A stretch of DNA of 64,000 nucleotides, taken from contig NZ_CP116615.1 in assembly GCF_024832785.1 (NCBI RefSeq), positions 124,001-188,000 on the forward strand. Reading direction: 5' to 3'. This stretch comes from Fontisphaera persica. Its GTDB lineage: Bacteria > Verrucomicrobiota > Verrucomicrobiia > Limisphaerales > Fontisphaeraceae. This document shows positions 1 to 8,267 of the stretch, in pieces. How positions within the stretch are numbered: the stretch's first letter is position 1; each line of letters starts with the position of its first letter. A model generated the notes under the pieces. The model was not told the DNA's origin, ran no database searches, and saw nothing but the letters and a program-made list of their open reading frames with translations. Made by a program: the position numbers and the translations under genes.

Positions 1-1320
1 CCGCTGCTCGCGTTTGATGCGGGCTTGTTCATTGGGGCAATGCGTATAACACCGGGCACAGGCCACACACTGGCCCGGGTCTGGTTCAAAGGAGCACCGG
101 CGGCGGTCAAATTGCACCAAGCTCAATAATTTGACGCCCAAAACCAAGCCTGCCAATGCGCCCCAGAGCATGCCGCCCACGGTGAAACGTTGCCGGATGC
201 GCAGGGCCTGAGCGTACAATTCTTCCGCCGGTTTGCCGGAATCGTGAAACACTTTGCTGGCATCAGTCATTTGCCAGGCCTTGCCGGTGGCTTCGGCGGC
301 TACTTGCTCCGCCAGGGCCACGGTGGGGTTCAATTTGGAGAATGGCACGGCCAATTGCCGCCCCAGCCAGCCACCGCCCAGGACGAGCAGCACTGCCAGG
401 CCGCCAAAGACCAGCCGCCGCTGCCAAAGTTGTTGCGGGGTGGGCGTGGGCAGGAGGCCGGTAGGCTCCCGGATGGCTCCGTAGGGGCAGGCTACATCGC
501 ACAACTGGCAGTGCACGCAGTCGTCCGGCAGCAAGGTGACGTTGTGCCGGGACACCCGGCTGCACAAACTGAGCAGCGCGCCGTAGGGACAGAGGAAGCG
601 GCAGTAGGGCCGGCCAATCATGGTGCCCAATAACAGAAACACCCCGCCCAGCGCCACCATGGCGAAAGCTCCGCTCCGGCGGTACAACGAAACAAAGGGG
701 TCGTATTGACAGAACAAAAAGGCGCTGCCGGTGGCGGCAAAGAGGATGCCCGCGCCCAGATAAATAAAGGGAATGACGCTCAGGCCATGCTCCAGCCATG
801 GGGGCAGGGTCCTGGGCTTGACCACTACCAATTCCTGGATGGCGCCCAGGGGACAGACGGCCGCGCAAAACACCCGCCCGAAAAACAGGGCAAACACCAG
901 CGGCAGCAGGAAAAACGCCAGGACCGACCAGGGCAGGGTGTAGTGGGAGTTGAACAAAGCCAGGGCGACATCCTGGGTTGAACCCACGCTGCAGATGCAG
1001 CCCTTGCGATAAAAGCCGAAATAGGCTACCGAAAAGACGGTAAGCCAGAACACGTGCTTGCGGGAGCGCAGTTTTAATACGAAATACGCCGCCAGGGCCA
1101 GGGCCGCCAGCAACACGGCCACATCCACATACTGCATCAAGTCCGCCCGCGGCGGCGGCGCGGTGGTGGGGGGGAAGGTGTAACCTGATTCAAAATCCGG
1201 CGGGGGGAAACGTTCCACGGCCCAGAGCAGGCCACCCGCCAACAAGACAGCCGCTCCCGTTGCCAGGGCCAGCCGCCAGATTCCTGATATTGCCCCGTGC
1301 CTTGCCACCCTTGACCTCAT
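1..1320 (-). CDS. Membrane polyferredoxin, NapH/NosR-like (partial at left edge)
   Basis: The frame is open for 440 codons from an ATG at 1320 and runs off the window without a stop. It reads as a multi-pass membrane protein with hydrophobic segments near residues 12-32, 65-90, 130-150 and 180-240. Two membrane-proximal C-x3-CP signatures (FCAAVCPLGA, YCRFLCPYGA) are typical of the NapH/NosR/RdxA polyferredoxins. They are followed by ferredoxin-type clusters CVHCQLCDVACP and, near the C-terminus, CVACARCYTHCP. Members of this family pass electrons from quinol to periplasmic partners. The start overlaps the stop of the upstream Fe-S gene as ATGA, so the two are probably translationally coupled. 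The electron acceptor is not visible and may lie beyond position 1. Confidence 0.85.
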   Translation of the reverse strand, partial: MRSRVARHGAISGIWRLALATGAAVLLAGGLLWAVERFPPPDFESGYTFPPTTAPPPRADLMQYVDVAVLLAALALAAYFVLKLRSRKHVFWLTVFSVAYFGFYRKGCICSVGSTQDVALALFNSHYTLPWSVLAFFLLPLVFALFFGRVFCAAVCPLGAIQELVVVKPRTLPPWLEHGLSVIPFIYLGAGILFAATGSAFLFCQYDPFVSLYRRSGAFAMVALGGVFLLLGTMIGRPYCRFLCPYGALLSLCSRVSRHNVTLLPDDCVHCQLCDVACPYGAIREPTGLLPTPTPQQLWQRRLVFGGLAVLLVLGGGWLGRQLAVPFSKLNPTVALAEQVAAEATGKAWQMTDASKVFHDSGKPAEELYAQALRIRQRFTVGGMLWGALAGLVLGVKLLSLVQFDRRRCSFEPDPGQCVACARCYTHCPNEQARIKREQR

Positions 1321-1910
1321 GCGTGATGTTCCCTGGATTTAAATTTGTAAGGCTGGTCGGCGGGCACGCGGGAGATGGCCTGCGCGGGACAAACTACCGC
1401 AATCGAGCACTCATTGCAGTTCACGCAACGGTCATGACGGATTTGCAGGTGGAAGGAACCATTGCCAAAAAGCGTGCAGCCTTTGACGCATTTGGCGCAA
1501 CCGATGCACAGCTCTTCCTCGATGGAATACTCGAAATACGGGTCTTCCAGCGCGCGGCGTTTGATGGCGCCGGTGGGGCAGAGCTGGTTTTCCGCCGCGG
1601 TGTTGAGGGCATTAGGCTCCGGCTCGAAGTACCCCGTGCACAGCTTGCAGTAGCCGCACATGGGATAGATTTGCACGCATTTGACGGCGGAGGGTTGCAG
1701 GACGCAGGCGGTGGCGCAGAGACCGCACCAGGAGCATTTATACGGGTCAATCTGCCAGACGGTGTGGGAGGCGCCGGTCTTCAAAGCGATGCCCCCCACC
1801 AGCACTCCCAAGCCGGCCATGGCTGCCGTGCGGGCGGTTTCCCGCAAAAATTGACGCCGGGCTACGCCTGGGGGCGGAGAAGCAGGTGACGTTTTGGCGG
1901 GACAGCTCAT
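1317..1910 (-). CDS. Tat-exported 4Fe-4S ferredoxin-type protein (NapG/NapF-like)
   Basis: A 197-residue protein that opens with a Tat signal (ARRQFLRE at about residues 18-25, then a hydrophobic Ala/Gly/Leu stretch). The rest is cysteine-rich, with CSWCGLCATAC, CGYCKLC, CIGCAKCVKGC and CVNCNECS groups, enough for several 4Fe-4S clusters. This is the layout of periplasmic ferredoxins that work with a NapH-type membrane polyferredoxin, and that partner is encoded immediately downstream with a 4-nt overlap. I infer a two-protein quinol-oxidising relay. The substrate reduced by the relay is unknown. Confidence 0.8.
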   Translation of the reverse strand: MSCPAKTSPASPPPGVARRQFLRETARTAAMAGLGVLVGGIALKTGASHTVWQIDPYKCSWCGLCATACVLQPSAVKCVQIYPMCGYCKLCTGYFEPEPNALNTAAENQLCPTGAIKRRALEDPYFEYSIEEELCIGCAKCVKGCTLFGNGSFHLQIRHDRCVNCNECSIAVVCPAQAISRVPADQPYKFKSREHHA

Positions 1911-1916
1911 ACCTTC

Positions 1917-2963
1917 TTACGTTGTGGCTGCCGGTTTTTTGGGGACCATGATGCGCAAGGTGTTGCTTGCCTGGTCCAGCACCAGCACGCGGCCCTGGCG
2001 GTCCGTGGCGGCGTCCACCCCGGCCATCGAGCCATCCCATTTATTGAACACCGCGCCGGTGCGCAGTCCCTCCGGGAAGGATTCCGGTCCGACCACCACG
2101 CCTTCAAACTCGCCTTTGGCGCTGTAACGTTTTACCCGCGGGATGCCTTTCTCGCAGGTAATGCATCGGCCATCCGAGAGCATGGCGATATTGATGGGGT
2201 TGCAGCAGCCACAGAAGCCCTCCACGCCCATGCTGGTTTTGCCCCACGAACCAACCAAACTGCCGTCAAAGGTGTAGGTTTCCACCAAATGCCGCCCCGG
2301 ATTGGTCACCCGCAGCAGGCCGTCGGGGGCCACTTCGACATCCAGGAAGGGACTGGGCACGATGAGGCCGGGGATTTTTCGGCTGGTGTCTTTTTCGCCG
2401 AGGCGCCCCAGCAGCCGCCCGGATTTGTCATAGCGCAACACCACGCGGTTGCGGGCATCGGCCGCAAAAACGTCCTTTTCTGCGACTGCAATGCCGGTGA
2501 ACCAGGTGTTGGCGGCGGGGATGTTCCATGGCTCGCGTCGGCGGCCTTGGGGATCAAAAACTTCCACGTGGTCTTTGACGGCCACATACACGGTGCCGTC
2601 GGCGTCCACCGCCAGGGCGCGGATGACATCCAAGGCCTGGATTTCCCGCAATTTTTCCAACCCGGAGGTGAAGATGAGCAAGGTTTTGCCGGCACTGACC
2701 CAAATTTGATTCTCAGGCCCTACGGCGACGCGCCGACCATCTGAAACGGGCAGGCGGAGCGTGCCGTGGGTGTCGTACAAGAGATGCTTGGGGTCGGTTT
2801 TGAACAGATGGTCCACCTTGTACTCGTAGGGATTGCTGCGGGACGGTGGGGCCGGCGCGGCGCCCACGGTGGCGGTGGCGGCGCTCCCCGCCAGAGCGCC
2901 CAGGAATCCCCGGCGGGTGAGGGCAATGGCGGACTCATGGGGCTGAGGAGGTGGCTGTTTCAT
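1917..2963 (-). CDS. Tat-exported NHL-repeat beta-propeller protein
   Basis: 348 residues with a Tat motif (TRRGFLGALAG, about residues 16-26) and an Ala/Pro-rich post-signal region. The mature part has repeated propeller-like strands (for example GPENQIWVSAG, DADGTVYVAVKD, AEKDVFAADARN, DRQGRVLVLDQ), which fit NHL repeats. NHL propellers are usually binding scaffolds or sometimes lyases; no catalytic residues stand out here. The start overlaps the stop of the preceding small Tat protein (ATGA) and the end is 6 nt from the next gene. It therefore belongs to the same transcription unit as the two Fe-S proteins. Its role in that module is inferred, not known. Confidence 0.75.
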   Translation of the reverse strand: MKQPPPQPHESAIALTRRGFLGALAGSAATATVGAAPAPPSRSNPYEYKVDHLFKTDPKHLLYDTHGTLRLPVSDGRRVAVGPENQIWVSAGKTLLIFTSGLEKLREIQALDVIRALAVDADGTVYVAVKDHVEVFDPQGRRREPWNIPAANTWFTGIAVAEKDVFAADARNRVVLRYDKSGRLLGRLGEKDTSRKIPGLIVPSPFLDVEVAPDGLLRVTNPGRHLVETYTFDGSLVGSWGKTSMGVEGFCGCCNPINIAMLSDGRCITCEKGIPRVKRYSAKGEFEGVVVGPESFPEGLRTGAVFNKWDGSMAGVDAATDRQGRVLVLDQASNTLRIMVPKKPAATT

Positions 2964-3181
2964 GGCAGGCGGTTGGGTTGCAGGCGCCGGTAATCATCCG
3001 CCGATGGCAGGGTACATTTCGGCAATAAGGCGCATCCCCCGCAAACGCCGCCTTTGGCGCAGGTCTGCCCGCGCACCACCAGCGTCAGCCCTGCCGCAGT
3101 CAATGCGCCCAGCAACCCCCGGCGCAACCAGCGCTGCAGGAATTGGCGGCGGTCAAGCATGTTAAGGTCCCGGTCGCTCAT
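2960..3181 (-). CDS. Small Tat-signal cysteine-rich protein
   Basis: A 73-residue ORF with a Tat-like motif (DRRQFLQRW) and a hydrophobic stretch, followed by a short cysteine-rich tail CAKGGVCGGCALLPKC. Translation could start at 3181 or at an internal ATG at 3160 that sits closer to the twin arginines; neither has a clear ribosome-binding site. It is the first visible gene of the minus-strand Tat/Fe-S/NHL unit and overlaps the NHL gene by 4 nt. The four closely spaced cysteines could bind a metal or a cluster. No family was recognised. Confidence 0.6.
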   Translation of the reverse strand: MSDRDLNMLDRRQFLQRWLRRGLLGALTAAGLTLVVRGQTCAKGGVCGGCALLPKCTLPSADDYRRLQPNRLP

Positions 3182-3387
3182 GGCAGTTTGCCATATCGGC
3201 GCCAGTTTACTTCAAAGATACTATAAATTACCAGCACATTAGACGCCAGCCCACTGGCGAATCATCAATTTTTGCTCCAGGTCAAAAAGCACGTACGGCC
3301 CTCTATGCTCGGCTCCGGCATCGGCTCATGCTTCTCCGAGATATTTTGTGTTTTTTCAGGGCACGGTTTTTGGCAGACTGAAGCGGC

Positions 3388-3999
3388 ATGGGCATCAAAC
3401 CCGAACAACTCTCCCGCATGATGGAGCGTCTCCAGCGGCCTCGGAAAAAACCGGAGCCGGTGGTGGCGGCCACGGTGGCGGCCCCGCGCAGCCGTGAGGG
3501 GTTGGTGGTGTTGGGGGTTGACCCGTCCCTGCGCGGCACGGGTTATGGCATAGTGCGGAGTGGTAAAAACGGCCCGGCCATGGTGGCCCATGGCACCATC
3601 CGTTGCGGGGCGGCATGGCCGATGACCCGCTGCCTGGGGCACATAGCGCAAACCCTGCGGCAGGTGGTGGAAGAGACCCGGCCGGCGGTGGGGGTGGTGG
3701 AGGGCTTGTTTTACGCCCAGAATCTGCGCACCGCCATCGTCATGGGCCAGGCGCGCGGGGCCAGTCTGGCCGTGATGGCCGAGGCGGGGCTGGAGGTGTA
3801 CGAAATGGCGCCGCGCAAGGTGAAGCAGGCCATTGTGGGATATGGCGCCGCGCAAAAGGAAGCGGTGGCTCGCATGGTGCAGCGCATGTTGCGGCTGGCC
3901 GAGCTGCCCGCGCCCGATGCCGCCGATGCCCTGGCGCTGGCGCTGGCCTATTTGCAGGAGACTGGCCGTTATCTGGTCGCCGGCCCGAAACAGATTTGA
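3388..3999 (+). CDS. ruvC: Crossover junction endodeoxyribonuclease RuvC
   Basis: 203 residues. The RuvC/RNase H-like fold starts near residue 42 with LGVDPSLRGTGYG, whose Asp is the first catalytic carboxylate. It continues with VVEGLFYAQN (catalytic Glu) and ends with PAPDAADALALALAY, which carries the last acidic pair. RuvC resolves Holliday junctions with RuvAB. About 40 extra basic residues precede the usual start (MGIKPEQLSRMMERLQRPRK), longer than typical RuvC. An internal start would have to lie inside that stretch. ruvA follows after 2 nt, the classic arrangement. Confidence 0.95.
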   Translation: MGIKPEQLSRMMERLQRPRKKPEPVVAATVAAPRSREGLVVLGVDPSLRGTGYGIVRSGKNGPAMVAHGTIRCGAAWPMTRCLGHIAQTLRQVVEETRPAVGVVEGLFYAQNLRTAIVMGQARGASLAVMAEAGLEVYEMAPRKVKQAIVGYGAAQKEAVARMVQRMLRLAELPAPDAADALALALAYLQETGRYLVAGPKQI

Positions 4000-4001
4000 G
4001 T

Positions 4002-4604
4002 ATGATTACCTTTTTACGTGGCACGCTGGTGGAATCCCTGCCCACGCAGGCGATTGTGGAGGTGCAGGGGGTGGGTTATGAGGTCTTAATCCCGCTCTCC
4101 TCCTACGACAAACTGCCGCCGCCGGGAAAGGAAGTGAAACTGTTGACGCATCTGCTGGTGCGCGAGGATGCGCATGTGCTCTACGGTTTCATGACCATCG
4201 CCGAGCGGGAGCTGTTTCGCCTGTTGATAGAGACGGTGAGCGGCATCGGCCCCAAGACCGCCTTGAATGTGCTGAGCGGGATGAGCGTGGCTGCCTTCCG
4301 GGGCGCGGTGGCCAATGGGGACATCAAGGCCCTGGCGCAAATCAGCGGCGTGGGCAAGAAAACCGCCGAGCGCATCGTGGTGGAATTGCGGGACAAGGTG
4401 GGCGCGGCCGGCGCCTGGGAGGCGAGCAGCGAAGCGCGGGGCCTCTCGCCGGAGGACCAGCGGGTGAATGACGCTGTGTTGGCGCTGCTGGCGCTGGGAT
4501 TCAAACAAATCGAGGCCCATGACGCCGTGCGGGCCGCGCAAGCCATGCTGGGCACTTCGGCCACGGTGGAGGAGCTGGTGCGCGCCTGTTTGAAAAAAGG
4601 TTGA
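4002..4604 (+). CDS. ruvA: Holliday junction branch migration protein RuvA
   Basis: 200 residues, the usual RuvA length. The N-terminal OB-fold is visible (MITFLRGTLVES, VQGVGYEVLIP), followed by two helix-hairpin-helix elements (SGIGPKTALNVLSG and SGVGKKTAERIVVELRD), and a C-terminal domain III (EDQRVNDAVLALLALGF) that binds RuvB. The ATG at 4002 lies just after the ruvC stop. RuvA tetramers hold the Holliday junction for RuvB; ruvB itself is not in the window. The stop overlaps the next gene by 4 nt. Confidence 0.96.
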   Translation: MITFLRGTLVESLPTQAIVEVQGVGYEVLIPLSSYDKLPPPGKEVKLLTHLLVREDAHVLYGFMTIAERELFRLLIETVSGIGPKTALNVLSGMSVAAFRGAVANGDIKALAQISGVGKKTAERIVVELRDKVGAAGAWEASSEARGLSPEDQRVNDAVLALLALGFKQIEAHDAVRAAQAMLGTSATVEELVRACLKKG

Positions 4605-5314
4605 GTTCCTTGGCCACTTTTCGACAACGCCCGCTGCGTTCAGGAGTGGTGGTTCCGCACACTGTGGAATGGCATGGGCGGCTTGGCGCCCGATTGCTAT
4701 TCTGGCTGGTGCAGGGATGCGGCGCCACCTGGCGGGTGGAGGCCGAGGACCGCTCGGGGTTGTTGCGCATGGCGGGAGGAGCGCGGCCGCCGGTGATATT
4801 TTGCCTTTGGCATAATCGCCTCGCGGTGGCGTTGCGCATGCAGCAGGTCATTTTGGAGCGGCGGGGCCTGGCCAAGCCCATGGCGGCCATGGTCAGCGCG
4901 AGCAAGGACGGCGGCCTGCTGGCACGCGTGCTGGAACTGGCCGGCATTCAGCCGGTCCGCGGCTCCAGCAGTCGGCGGGGGCCGCAGGCGCTGCTGGAAC
5001 TGAAAACGTGGGCGGAGCGCGGCTATGATTTGGCCATAACGCCTGATGGCCCCCGCGGTCCGCGGTGTGTGGTGCAGGATGGCGCGGTTGCGCTGGGCCA
5101 AATCACCGGCCTGCCCATCATTCCGGTTAATGTGCTGGTGGGGTGGAAGTGGACGGTGAACAGTTGGGACCGTTTTCAAGTACCCCTGCCCTTTTCCCGC
5201 TGCCATGTGCGTTTGGGCGAGCCGGTGGTTGTACCGGAAGACGCGAGTGATGCCCTGCGCGAGGAATTGCGGCAGACCCTTGAGAAACGCCTGCGGGAGT
5301 TGGCGCCGGATTGA
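4601..5314 (+). CDS. DUF374 lysophospholipid acyltransferase-like protein
   Basis: 237 residues read from a TTG at 4601 that overlaps the ruvA stop; a later GTG or TTG is possible. The core matches DUF374 membrane acyltransferases: FCLWHNRLAVAL holds the H-x-x-R/N catalytic-type motif, followed by MVSASKDGGLLARVLE, then GSSSRRGPQALLEL and ITPDGPRGPR, typical of the phospholipid/lipid A acyltransferase fold. It is likely to acylate a lipid in the inner membrane, but the substrate is unknown. It ends 3 nt from the convergent last gene of the BMC operon. Confidence 0.8.
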   Translation: MSSLATFRQRPLRSGVVVPHTVEWHGRLGARLLFWLVQGCGATWRVEAEDRSGLLRMAGGARPPVIFCLWHNRLAVALRMQQVILERRGLAKPMAAMVSASKDGGLLARVLELAGIQPVRGSSSRRGPQALLELKTWAERGYDLAITPDGPRGPRCVVQDGAVALGQITGLPIIPVNVLVGWKWTVNSWDRFQVPLPFSRCHVRLGEPVVVPEDASDALREELRQTLEKRLRELAPD

Positions 5315-5317
5315 GAT

Positions 5318-6595
5318 TTACCCGAAGCGGCGCGTCAACCGCCATTGGTGGTAGGCGCGGCGCTGGGCGGGCGACATGGCTTCAAAGTTGGGCGCGCCGT
5401 TGGGGAAAGTGGGCCATGCCGTGGGACTGGCCTGCGGGGCAGGGGAGGAGGCGGGGGCGGTGGCGCTGCTGGCCAGGGGATTATTTTGGATGGGAACGGT
5501 GGCGCGGCGGGCGGCGGTGCCATCGTATTGCATGCTCTGGTCGGTCAGCTCGAGGTCTTTTTCCAGCGGCAGTTTGGGTTTGATGCCCTTCGCCTGCAAC
5601 ACCCCATGATACGCTCGCACGGCTTCCTCCGGGGAAATGCGCCCATCGGTAATCAGCCGGAGCATTTCAATGAAGGCGAGCTGATGTTCGGCGTTGTTGA
5701 TTTTGCGTCCAAACAAGGCCACCCGCGCCCCGTATTTTTGGGCGTCATGAATCAGCTTGAAAGCATCATAGGTGGTGCCGGCGCTGCCGCCCAGAATGCC
5801 AATCACCAGATTGGGGTCATACTGGGCCAGCTCCTCCAAGGCCCGCGGTCCGTGATAGACGATTTTCAAAAAGAGCGGGCGCCCGGCTTCGGTGACCCCC
5901 GCCAAAGTGCGCAGTATTTGGTCATTGATGAATTCGCCCAGTTTTTCCGGGGGGATGCCGCTGGCGACGTTGGGGTCGAAAACCTCGAGGAAATAGCGGA
6001 ATTTTTTGCGTTCGGCCTCCTCGCGGAAGGCCTTGAACCAGAGCAGTGTTTCGCGGTCCTGTTCCAGATTGTTGACGAAGGTCAGGGAATACAGTCCTAA
6101 ATTGGCGCCGGGGAACTCGGAAACGCCGTCCCGTTCGCATTCAATTTTGCCGCATTGGATGTGGTCAATGGTGGCGCTGCGAAAGGGCTGGGCCGGTTCA
6201 CGGGTATAACAGCCATGGCGCACCACCCAGATATCCGTGGTGTCATTGGCCCGCGCCGCGGGGGTGACGGTGGAGTTTTTGAAGAGGCCTTCCTTGATGG
6301 TAAGCTGCTCGTTGACGTAGGCGCTCATGAGCATGATGTCCACCACGCCCTGGTGCACCACTTCGCGGATGACATCCAGAAACTCCGGCAGGTTGCGGTA
6401 TCCGAATTCCTCGCGGGTCCAGACTTCCGGGGAAAACCGTGCCGGGCGTTCACCGCGGGCGCTCAAATAGTAGCGGGGCCCGGGCGCGCGCACGCCGAAG
6501 GCCATATCGGCGTCCTTGGCATCGGCCAGGATGAAGGCCCGGGAGCGGGGGTTGGCCTTGATTTCAGCCAGTTTGGCGTCGAGCGAGCGCATCAT
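5318..6595 (-). CDS. TIM-barrel aldolase-like protein of the BMC operon
   Basis: 425 residues from the ATG at 6595, which overlaps the stop of the class II aldolase (ATGA); a longer open frame upstream is only an overlap artefact. The body looks like a DhnA/LacD-type TIM barrel: LEVFDPNVASG, RPLFLKIVYHGPRALEEL and VIGILGGSAGTTYDAFKLI, then YGARVALFGRKINNAEHQLA. After the barrel comes a Pro/Ala/Ser-rich linker of roughly 40 residues and a short positively charged tail (SPAQRRAYHQWRLTRRFG). A catalytic core, flexible linker and short helix is the plan of many cargo proteins with encapsulation peptides. The reaction is unknown; an aldolase or sugar-phosphate role is a guess from fold and context. 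Confidence 0.7.
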   Translation of the reverse strand: MMRSLDAKLAEIKANPRSRAFILADAKDADMAFGVRAPGPRYYLSARGERPARFSPEVWTREEFGYRNLPEFLDVIREVVHQGVVDIMLMSAYVNEQLTIKEGLFKNSTVTPAARANDTTDIWVVRHGCYTREPAQPFRSATIDHIQCGKIECERDGVSEFPGANLGLYSLTFVNNLEQDRETLLWFKAFREEAERKKFRYFLEVFDPNVASGIPPEKLGEFINDQILRTLAGVTEAGRPLFLKIVYHGPRALEELAQYDPNLVIGILGGSAGTTYDAFKLIHDAQKYGARVALFGRKINNAEHQLAFIEMLRLITDGRISPEEAVRAYHGVLQAKGIKPKLPLEKDLELTDQSMQYDGTAARRATVPIQNNPLASSATAPASSPAPQASPTAWPTFPNGAPNFEAMSPAQRRAYHQWRLTRRFG

Positions 6596-7656
6596 TTCAA
6601 CTGGCTCATGATTTGGTCGGTAATGGCCTGGACCAGGGCCTCGGCCTGGGGGTCGGGGGCGGGGCCGGCGGCGTCGGCCTTGGGGGGGACCATGCAGGTC
6701 ACGCCGGGCCGCCATTCGCTGTTGTCGCAAAGCTCACACTCTTTCAAGCCCACGCGGGCATCGGGAATGCCGAGGGTGGATTTGATTTTCAAAATGTCCT
6801 GCAGGTACTTCGGCTCGAAGGTTTTCAACGGCACGCCCAGGTGGGTGCCGATGACGATGGTGTTGCAATAGGCTTCGAGGATTTCCATTTTGAAATAGGC
6901 GTCTTCCACATCCACATGGCTCCAGGAGACGGCGCCATGGTTGCCCATTAAAATGGTGTTGTGTTGGTCCACCAGGTCCGCCACGAGCTTGCCCATTTCC
7001 GGCGTGCCTGGGGTGCGGTACTCGGCCACCGGCACGGTGCCAATCATGACCTCGATTTCCGGAATCATGCAGGTGGGCGGGGAGAGGTTGGCGACGGCAA
7101 ACGCCGTGGCGGCGGGCGGGTGGCAGTGCACGGTGGCCACGGCGCGGGGCTGGCGTTTCATGATTTGCAGATGCATCAGGATTTCGCTGGTGCGCTTCTT
7201 CTCCCCCAGGAGCTGGTTGCCCTCCAAATCCACCAGGCAGATATCGGAGGGTTTCATGAAACCCTTGGAGACGAGGGTGGGGGTGCACAAGGCAATGTCT
7301 TCGCCGACGCGAATGGCAATGTTGCCGCCGTTGCCGTCCACATAATTGCGCTGCCACATGCGCCGCCCGATGTCGCAAATCTTCTCCTTGAGCGCGTGAA
7401 TTTCGGGCGAGTTGAAAAAGGCCTCCAGTTCGGCCTTGGGGCTTTTGGAGGTGGGCGGTTTGGCGGGAGCTGCCGGACGGGCGGGGGAGGTGCTGCCGCC
7501 AGCGGCCGGGGCTTTGCGCAGGCCGCCGTTGTCTTCCAGGTCGCGCAGGAAATCGCGGGCGGAGGGCGTCAGGATGACATCGGGAGGCAGTTGGGTCGGG
7601 TCCTGGCCCCGGCGCAGCATTTCTTCAAGGTCACGGACGCTGATGACGTTTTTCAT
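6592..7656 (-). CDS. Class II aldolase (fuculose/rhamnulose-1-phosphate aldolase type) of the BMC
   Basis: 354 residues. Residues about 85-320 form a class II aldolase/adducin domain with metal-site histidines in TVHCHPPAATAFA and the motif GNHGAVSWSHVD. The family cleaves L-fuculose-1-P or L-rhamnulose-1-P into DHAP and L-lactaldehyde, the feed for this BMC type. The N-terminus carries an extra helical segment (VRDLEEMLRRGQDP) before an Ala/Pro linker. The C-terminus ends in a second amphipathic helix (EALVQAITDQIMSQLK) that resembles the aldehyde dehydrogenase tag. Either could be an encapsulation peptide. It lies between BMC-P and the TIM-barrel gene in one operon. Confidence 0.88.
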   Translation of the reverse strand: MKNVISVRDLEEMLRRGQDPTQLPPDVILTPSARDFLRDLEDNGGLRKAPAAGGSTSPARPAAPAKPPTSKSPKAELEAFFNSPEIHALKEKICDIGRRMWQRNYVDGNGGNIAIRVGEDIALCTPTLVSKGFMKPSDICLVDLEGNQLLGEKKRTSEILMHLQIMKRQPRAVATVHCHPPAATAFAVANLSPPTCMIPEIEVMIGTVPVAEYRTPGTPEMGKLVADLVDQHNTILMGNHGAVSWSHVDVEDAYFKMEILEAYCNTIVIGTHLGVPLKTFEPKYLQDILKIKSTLGIPDARVGLKECELCDNSEWRPGVTCMVPPKADAAGPAPDPQAEALVQAITDQIMSQLK

Positions 7657-7668
7657 AAAGGGTTCCGG

Positions 7669-7992
7669 CTAGACTTTCGGTGCTTCCGGCGTTTCCGCCG
7701 GGTGATAAAACATTTTGTCCACCAGGGCGGCGCAGATGGCGTCAATGGGAGTGGGCTGGGGAAACGGTACTGCGGCTTCGCGGCCCTCGACAAAGCCAAT
7801 GACCTGTCCCACGCCGCCGCCCAGGGCGTCATAAGCCACGAGGCTGGGTTCTTTGCTCAGGGTGATGTCGGCCTCCAAACCCTGGCGATACTGCTCCCGC
7901 CCCAAGGGGTTCACAATCAGCCAGCGCGCGCCGGTCAGGCTGGGCACCGCCTGGCTGAGCGTGACTCGTCCGATGACACGTCCCAATCTCAT
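7669..7992 (-). CDS. BMC-P vertex pentamer protein (EutN/CcmL family), copy 1
   Basis: 107 residues beginning MRLGRVIGRVTLSQAV, the standard N-terminus of EutN/CcmL pentamers, with the conserved AYDALGGGVGQVIGFVEG segment and a C-terminal AICAALVD strand. Pentamers of this family cap the twelve vertices of a microcompartment. The ATG overlaps the stop of BMC-P copy 2, so the two are coupled. Compared with copies 2 and 3 it has a longer, Pro/Glu-rich C-terminus (YHPAETPEAPKV). Confidence 0.93.
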   Translation of the reverse strand: MRLGRVIGRVTLSQAVPSLTGARWLIVNPLGREQYRQGLEADITLSKEPSLVAYDALGGGVGQVIGFVEGREAAVPFPQPTPIDAICAALVDKMFYHPAETPEAPKV

Positions 7993-8267
7993 GTGTTCAA
8001 GGTCAATTCCGGTTCGTCCACAATGCCGATAATCATCCAGCGGGCGGGGCTGTTTTCATCGCCCACCGCCACGCGGGCGGCGGCGCCATCGGAGGAGATG
8101 ATGACCCGCTGATGCATGCCCGCGCCCCAGGGGTCCAGGGCGATTTGGGGCACGCCCTCTGGCTGTCCGTGGGCGTCAATGGGCTGGCAAATCATCAGCC
8201 GCCATCCCTCGAAACTGGGATGTTTGCGCACGGCAATCACACTGCCTTCTATGCGGGCGAGGAGCAT
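7989..8267 (-). CDS. BMC-P vertex pentamer protein (EutN/CcmL family), copy 2
   Basis: 92 residues from the ATG at 8267. That start was chosen because the family begins MLLARIEGSV; the 62 residues that can be read further upstream are not pentamer-like. The chain contains LMICQPIDAHG, the conserved DPWGAGMHQRVIISSDG region and IIGIVDEPEL at the end. It is the second of three different vertex proteins in the operon. Multiple BMC-P genes are usual in Planctomycetes-Verrucomicrobia type compartments. It sits between the aldehyde dehydrogenase and copy 1. Confidence 0.9.
   Translation of the reverse strand: MLLARIEGSVIAVRKHPSFEGWRLMICQPIDAHGQPEGVPQIALDPWGAGMHQRVIISSDGAAARVAVGDENSPARWMIIGIVDEPELTLNT

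Noticed and set aside
3603-4001. N-terminal extension of the ruvA frame back to 3603.
   Set aside because: It overlaps ruvC entirely and gives Gly/Ala-rich text; the ATG at 4002 fits the RuvA family start.
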